Below are positions 59,835 to 64,000 of a DNA stretch of 64,000 nucleotides, piece after piece. The translations under genes and the position numbers were made by a program. Every line of letters begins with the position of its first letter. The first letter of the stretch is position 1. The notes beneath the pieces are model-generated. The model was not told the DNA's origin and ran no database searches. It saw only the letters and a program-made list of their open reading frames with translations. The DNA comes from Paraburkholderia sp. ZP32-5 (GTDB lineage Bacteria > Pseudomonadota > Gammaproteobacteria > Burkholderiales > Burkholderiaceae), in NCBI RefSeq assembly GCF_021390495.1, contig NZ_JAJEJP010000001.1, positions 3,782,001 through 3,846,000 on the forward strand. Reading direction: 5' to 3'.

Positions 59835-60227
59835 TTATTCAGCCTCTTGCACTTCCGTTTCTTCCACTTCCGGACGGTCGAGCAGTTCGACCAGTGCCAT
59901 CGGCGCATTGTCACCAACGCGGAAGCCGAACTTCAGCACGCGCAGGTAGCCGCCCGGACGGGTCGCGTAGCGCGGGCCCAGCACGTCGAACAGTTTCGTG
60001 ACCGAGTCACGATCGCGCAGACGATTGAACGCCAAACGACGGTTTGCCAGCGACGGCTTCTTGCCGAGCGTGATCAGCGGCTCGACGACTTTACGGAGTT
60101 CCTTCGCCTTCGGCAGCGTGGTCTTGATGACTTCGTGCTCGATCAGCGAGTTGGACATGTTACGGAGCATTGCCAGACGATGGCTGCTCGTGCGGTTCAG
60201 TTTCCGCAAACCATGACGGTGACGCAT
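59835..60227 (-). CDS. rplQ: Ribosomal protein L17
   Basis: A 130-aa large-subunit protein opening [20 protein letters not shown], the L17 signature, with the [19 protein letters not shown] segment. The C-terminal 15 residues are acidic ([12 protein letters not shown]). It is the last gene of the alpha operon but is separated from rpoA by 170 bp that contain a strong hairpin (60320-60352). Confidence 0.97.
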   Translation of the reverse strand: MRHRHGLRKLNRTSSHRLAMLRNMSNSLIEHEVIKTTLPKAKELRKVVEPLITLGKKPSLANRRLAFNRLRDRDSVTKLFDVLGPRYATRPGGYLRVLKFGFRVGDNAPMALVELLDRPEVEETEVQEAE

Positions 60228-60319
60228 GTTAATTCCTTCAGTTCAAAGTTTTAGTCCAGCTCTTCTATCGCGCTCATTCGAAAACAGACCTTGAACGCAC
60301 GGGCCGGTAGGAAAAAAGT

Positions 60320-60352
60320 AAGACGCGGATTTTAAAGGAAAATCCGCGTCTT
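60320..60352 (-). terminator. Terminator-like hairpin between rpoA and rplQ
   Basis: A perfect 14-bp stem AAGACGCGGATTTT/AAAATCCGCGTCTT with a 5-nt loop is followed on the minus strand by ACTTTTTTCC. It looks like an intrinsic terminator or attenuator inside the operon, 46 bp after the rpoA stop. Confidence 0.7.
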
Positions 60353-60397
60353 CGCCAGTACAGAGTATGCATCTACTACGGCGACTTACATCCGTAA

Positions 60398-61375
60398 TTA
60401 CTTGTCGAGACCAGCTGGCGGCCAGTTTTCGAGCTTCATGCCGAGCGTCAGACCACGCGATGCCAGAACTTCCTTAATCTCGTTCAGCGACTTGCGGCCC
60501 AAGTTCGGCGTTTTCAGCAGTTCGTTTTCGGTGCGCTGGATCAGATCGCCGATGTAGTAGATGTTCTCGGCCTTCAGGCAGTTCGCGGAACGAACCGTCA
60601 GCTCGAGATCGTCGACCGGGCGCAGCAGGATCGGATCGATCTGCGGTGCTCGCGACGGCGCTTCTGCCGCGGCTTCCGTGCCTTCCAATGCTGCAAACAC
60701 CGACAACTGATCAACCAGAATGCGCGCGGATTGCCGAATCGCTTCTTCCGGCGAAATCACACCGTTGGTCTCGATATTCATCACGAGCTTGTCGAGATCG
60801 GTACGCTGCTCAACACGCGCGCTTTCAACTGCGTAGCTCACGCGGCGCACCGGCGAGAACGACGCGTCCAGCACGATACGGCCAATGATTTTGGCCGATT
60901 CTTCGCCGTAACGACGCACGTTGCCAGGCACGTAGCCACGTCCCTTCTCAACCTTGATCTGGACGTCGAGCTTGCCGCCCTTCGAGAGGTGCGCAATCAC
61001 GTGATCGGGATTGATGACTTCGCAATCGTGTGCGAGTTCGATATCGCCGGCAGTGACAACACCTTCGCCGTCCTTGCGCAAAGTAACCGTCACTTCGTCA
61101 CGGTTATGCAACTTGAAGACGACACCCTTAAGGTTCAACAACAGGTTGACCACATCCTCTTGCACACCGTCGAGCGTCGAGTACTCATGCACGACGCCTG
61201 CAATCGTCACTTCGGTCGGCGCGTAGCCGACCATCGACGACAACAGTACGCGCCGAAGCGCGTTACCCAAGGTGTGGCCATAACCGCGTTCAAACGGTTC
61301 CATGACCACTTTCGCGTGACTCTCGCCAAGCGATTCAACTGCAATGATCTTGGGCTTCAACAAACTGGTTTGCAT
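60398..61375 (-). CDS. rpoA: RNA polymerase alpha subunit
   Basis: A 325-aa subunit that nucleates RNA polymerase assembly and contacts activators. The N-terminal domain has [21 protein letters not shown] and the C-terminal domain has [48 protein letters not shown], split by a short linker near residue 235. Lies 124 bp downstream of rpsD. Confidence 0.99.
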   Translation of the reverse strand: MQTSLLKPKIIAVESLGESHAKVVMEPFERGYGHTLGNALRRVLLSSMVGYAPTEVTIAGVVHEYSTLDGVQEDVVNLLLNLKGVVFKLHNRDEVTVTLRKDGEGVVTAGDIELAHDCEVINPDHVIAHLSKGGKLDVQIKVEKGRGYVPGNVRRYGEESAKIIGRIVLDASFSPVRRVSYAVESARVEQRTDLDKLVMNIETNGVISPEEAIRQSARILVDQLSVFAALEGTEAAAEAPSRAPQIDPILLRPVDDLELTVRSANCLKAENIYYIGDLIQRTENELLKTPNLGRKSLNEIKEVLASRGLTLGMKLENWPPAGLDK

Positions 61376-61499
61376 AGGTTTTCCTTTTCAATACCCTCGG
61401 CTCGTTACACCGATAAGGCTGACCGGTAACAACCTGAAAGAAAACAGCCGAGACGCCCCCTTGCGCAATGCAATCGGGGTGCCCCGGCCGTCAATCCGA

Positions 61500-62123
61500 T
61501 TACCGCGAATACAATTCGACGATCAGGCTTTCGTTGATGTCGCCAGCGATATCGCTGCGCTCCGGCTTCTGCTTGAAGGTACCTTCGAACTTCTTCGCGT
61601 CGACCGCAACCCAACTCGGCATGCCGCCTTGTTCTGCGAGCGACAGCGCTTCGATGATACGAGCCTGCTTGCGCTTCTGTTCGCGCACGGCAACGATGTC
61701 ACCGGCTTTCACTTGCATCGACGGGATGTTCGACACCACGCCGTTCACCATGATCGCCTTGTGACCCACGAGCTGACGTGCTTCAGCGCGCGTCGAGCCA
61801 AAGCCCATGCGATACACGACGTTGTCCAGACGCGACTCGAGCAGCTGCAGCAGGTTTTCACCCGTGTTGCCCTTCAGACGGTCCGCTTCAGCGAAGTAGC
61901 GGCGGAACTGGCGCTCAAGCACGCCGTAGATACGCTTCACTTTTTGCTTTTCGCGCAACTGCGTGCCGTAGTCGGACGTGCGTGCGCCCGAGATCCGGCC
62001 ATGCTGACCCGGCTTGCTGTCGAGCTTGCACTTATCAGCAAGCGAGCGACGTGCGCTCTTCAAGAACAGGTCGGTGCCTTCACGGCGGGACAGCTTGGCC
62101 TTGGGGCCGATATAACGTGCCAC
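61500..62123 (-). CDS. rpsD: Ribosomal protein S4
   Basis: A 207-aa primary assembly protein of the small subunit, with [19 protein letters not shown] at the start and the S4 RNA-binding domain [29 protein letters not shown]4 is also the autogenous repressor of this operon in E. coli. The 148-bp gap before it holds a long hairpin (62217-62258). Confidence 0.99.
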   Translation of the reverse strand: MARYIGPKAKLSRREGTDLFLKSARRSLADKCKLDSKPGQHGRISGARTSDYGTQLREKQKVKRIYGVLERQFRRYFAEADRLKGNTGENLLQLLESRLDNVVYRMGFGSTRAEARQLVGHKAIMVNGVVSNIPSMQVKAGDIVAVREQKRKQARIIEALSLAEQGGMPSWVAVDAKKFEGTFKQKPERSDIAGDINESLIVELYSR

Positions 62124-62216
62124 GTTAGTTCCTTCTATGATTAATCACGCAAGTGCTTCCACTCGCGCTAGTCCGAACCCTTTGGGTCGGACGGTGGGCT
62201 TAGTCAATTCATTAAC

Positions 62217-62258
62217 GAGCACAACCCGCCGCCGCGCGAAGCGGCAACGGGTGCTCGC
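62217..62258 (-). promoter_or_regulatory. Long GC-rich hairpin between rpsK and rpsD
   Basis: GAGCAC, CCG and GCCGC pair in order with GCGGC, CGG and GTGCTC around a UUCGC-type loop, with two small internal mismatches. No T tract follows on the minus strand, so it is not a terminator. It could be a processing or autoregulation site. Confidence 0.4.
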
Positions 62259-62271
62259 AAAAACTAGCGTC

Positions 62272-62676
62272 TTAGATACGACGACGCTTCGGCGGACGGC
62301 AGCCGTTGTGCGGGACCGGCGTCACGTCGGAGATCGCGGTAATCTTGATTCCAAGACCATGCAACGCGCGCACCGCCGATTCACGGCCAGGACCGGGGCC
62401 CTTGATCCGCACTTCGAGATTCTTCACGCCGTATTCCATCGCCACACGGCCAGCCGATTCAGCTGCGACCTGAGCTGCAAACGGGGTCGATTTACGCGAT
62501 CCCTTGAAGCCCTGACCACCGGAGGTTGCCCAGGCAAGCGCGTTGCCTTGACGGTCGGTGATCGTGATGATGGTGTTATTGAACGACGCGTGAACGTGAA
62601 CCACGCCCTCGGCGACGTTCTTCTTGACCTTCTTGCGAACGCGTTGCGCCGCAGAGTTGTTCGAAGCCTTAGCCAT
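62272..62676 (-). CDS. rpsK: Ribosomal protein S11
   Basis: A 134-aa small-subunit platform protein with [50 protein letters not shown] and the C-terminal [18 protein letters not shown], both diagnostic of S11. Lies between rpsM and rpsD. Confidence 0.99.
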   Translation of the reverse strand: MAKASNNSAAQRVRKKVKKNVAEGVVHVHASFNNTIITITDRQGNALAWATSGGQGFKGSRKSTPFAAQVAAESAGRVAMEYGVKNLEVRIKGPGPGRESAVRALHGLGIKITAISDVTPVPHNGCRPPKRRRI

Positions 62677-62704
62677 TACGTTTTCCTGTAACTGTCAGTT
62701 CCGC

Positions 62705-63070
62705 TTACTTCTTCAGCGACTGCGCTGCACGACGCGGACCCTTACGCGTACGAGCGTTCGTACGTGTGCGCTGGCCACGCAGGGGCAGCCCCTTACGATG
62801 CCGGACGCCGCGGTAGCAGCCAAGATCCATCAGGCGCTTGATGTTCATCGTCGTTTCGCGGCGCAGATCGCCTTCAACGATGAACTTGCCGACTTCTTCA
62901 CGCAGCTTTTCGAGGTCTGCGTCAGTCAGGTCTTTGACCTTCTTCGAAAATGCCACACCAGCGGCGACGCAAATGTCGCGCGAGCGCGTGCGGCCGACAC
63001 CGTAAATTGCCGTCAGGCCGATTTCGGTGTGCTGGTGATTCGGGATGTTAACCCCTGCGATACGAGCCAT
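62705..63070 (-). CDS. rpsM: Ribosomal protein S13
   Basis: A 121-aa head protein of the small subunit. It begins [26 protein letters not shown], has the [21 protein letters not shown] motif, and ends with a basic [19 protein letters not shown] tail. 28 bp upstream of rpsK. Confidence 0.99.
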   Translation of the reverse strand: MARIAGVNIPNHQHTEIGLTAIYGVGRTRSRDICVAAGVAFSKKVKDLTDADLEKLREEVGKFIVEGDLRRETTMNIKRLMDLGCYRGVRHRKGLPLRGQRTRTNARTRKGPRRAAQSLKK

Positions 63071-63111
63071 TGTTTTTCCTCAAACAAAAAGCGCAAGCAA
63101 AAGCGCGGCGT

Positions 63112-63228
63112 TCAGCCTTGACGCTGTTTGTGGCGCGGATCAGAGCTGCAAATCACGCGCACAACGCCTTTGCGCTTGATGATCTTGCAATTGCGGCAAA
63201 TGCGCTTAACCGATGCCATCACTTTCAT
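63112..63228 (-). CDS. rpmJ: Ribosomal protein L36
   Basis: A 38-aa protein: [20 protein letters not shown], then [18 protein letters not shown]. The zinc ligands CxxC, C and H are all present, so this is the zinc-binding form. The ATG is at 63226-63228 and the TGA at 63112-63114. It lies 41 bp before rpsM and 20 bp after infA. Confidence 0.97.
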
Positions 63229-63248
63229 GATATTACCCTTTTTTCAAA

Positions 63249-63467
63249 TCACTTCGCCCGGAACACGATCCGCGCACGCGACAGATCGTAAGGCGTCAAT
63301 TCAACCGTCACCTTGTCGCCCGGCAGAATTCGGATGTAGTGCATCCGCATCTTGCCGGATATGTGTCCCAACACGACATGGCCGTTTTCCAGCTTCACCC
63401 TGAAGGTAGCGTTAGGCAGGTTTTCAATTACTTCACCCTGCATCTGGATAACATCGTCTTTGGCCAT
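63249..63467 (-). CDS. infA: Translation initiation factor IF-1
   Basis: A 72-aa OB-fold protein that occupies the A site of the 30S subunit during initiation. The sequence [20 protein letters not shown] and the following [26 protein letters not shown] are diagnostic. The start is the ATG at 63465-63467. It lies between secY and rpmJ, as in other betaproteobacteria; paralogues of infA are known in this group. Confidence 0.97.
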   Translation of the reverse strand: MAKDDVIQMQGEVIENLPNATFRVKLENGHVVLGHISGKMRMHYIRILPGDKVTVELTPYDLSRARIVFRAK

Positions 63468-63475
63468 AAGTCCTT

Positions 63476-64000
63476 TCAACGCATCGGGACGCCGCCGCCT
63501 TTGAAATTAGCTTTCTTAAGCAGCGATTCATACTGTTGCGACATAACGTACGACTGCACCTGCGCCATGAAATCCATTGTGACGACGACAATGATCAGCA
63601 GCGACGTTCCACCAAAATAAAACGGCACATTCCAACGCAACACCAGAAATTCGGGCAGCAGACAAACGAACACGATGTAGATCGCACCCGCCAGCGTCAA
63701 GCGCGTGAGGATCCGATCGATATATCGCGCTGTCTGATCGCCCGGGCGGATGCCAGGGACGAAAGCGCCGCTCTTTTTCAGGTTGTCGGCCGTCTCCCTG
63801 CTGTTGAACACCAGTGCGGTGTAGAAGAAGCAGAAGAAAACGATCGCCAACGCGTACAACAACACGTACACGGGCTGACCGGGCTTCAATGCCTCGGCCA
63901 CGTTGTGCAACGTGTCTGCGAACCAGCCGGTATTTGAGCCCGAACTAAACCAGTTCAGGATCGTTGCCGGGAAGAGAATGATCGACGATGCGAAGATCGG
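63476..64000 (-). CDS. secY: SecY, preprotein translocase channel (C-terminal part)
   Basis: The last 174 codons of SecY, open to the right edge of the window. The visible part starts inside [18 protein letters not shown], contains the TM8-TM9 cytoplasmic loop [26 protein letters not shown] and ends [14 protein letters not shown]. SecY is the core of the SecYEG channel in the inner membrane. The frame reads through without a stop to base 64000. It lies 8 bp upstream of infA. Confidence 0.96.
   Translation of the reverse strand, partial: PIFASSIILFPATILNWFSSGSNTGWFADTLHNVAEALKPGQPVYVLLYALAIVFFCFFYTALVFNSRETADNLKKSGAFVPGIRPGDQTARYIDRILTRLTLAGAIYIVFVCLLPEFLVLRWNVPFYFGGTSLLIIVVVTMDFMAQVQSYVMSQQYESLLKKANFKGGGVPMR

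Overview
The window looks like chromosome 1 of a Burkholderia-sensu-lato betaproteobacterium, probably Paraburkholderia or Burkholderia. The reasons are its high GC content, protein sequences I recognise as Burkholderia-like, and gene neighbourhoods typical of that group: hisGDCBHA behind murA, the mla cluster with vacJ inside it, thiO-thiS-thiG-thiE, gltBD, pilMNOPQ-aroKB-dgt, cyaY/lptM-lysA, and the secY-to-rplQ end of the ribosomal-protein superoperon. The genus is an inference; I could not run a comparison. I see no tRNA, rRNA, CRISPR array, prophage or intact insertion sequence.

Layout. 1-16.9 kb is almost entirely minus-strand and biosynthetic. Read in the direction of transcription it holds: a TPP riboswitch followed by thiO, thiS, thiG and thiE; the phospholipid-transport cluster mlaF, E, D, A, C, B; an ABC-2 exporter pair; a BolA/IbaG-like gene; murA; and hisG, D, C, B, H, A, with hisA running off the left edge. 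17.4-27.3 kb is more accessory. It holds an SbmA/BacA-like ABC transporter, an SDR protein, two paralogous OmpR-type response regulators with one sensor kinase, a Tat/lipoprotein-type phosphatase homologue on the minus strand, and an MFS transporter with a D-amino-acid dehydrogenase. 27.5-33.8 kb is gltD and gltB on the minus strand, followed by a degenerate RAYT-like transposase gene and ompW. 36-44.1 kb holds a DUF883 gene and then dgt, aroB, aroK and the type IV pilus genes pilQ, a pilO-pilP fusion, pilN and pilM, all on the minus strand. 44.4-59.7 kb holds mrcA, cyaY, lptM-lysA, msrPQ, the system II cytochrome c maturation genes (resB, ccsB), cytochrome c4, engB, hemB, dsbD and cutA. 59.8-64 kb is rplQ, rpoA, rpsD, rpsK, rpsM, rpmJ, infA and the 3' part of secY.

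The most interesting non-coding element is a candidate small RNA on the minus strand at about 56101-56206, between engB and hemB and convergent with engB. It has three consecutive stem-loops. The first loop carries a CU-rich anti-Shine-Dalgarno-like sequence, the second carries six U, and the third is a textbook intrinsic terminator, although both flanking genes lie on the plus strand. Beside engB and convergent with it is the genomic position of Spot 42 in Escherichia coli; ErsA of Pseudomonas also lies beside engB.

Other observations worth following are three proteins that keep their fold signatures but have lost catalytic residues (the RAYT-like transposase beside gltB, the tyrosine-phosphatase homologue with Ser for Cys, and the SDR with Thr for Tyr), the pilO-pilP fusion, two response regulators that may be read from leaderless mRNAs, and a strong terminator-like hairpin between rpoA and rplQ.
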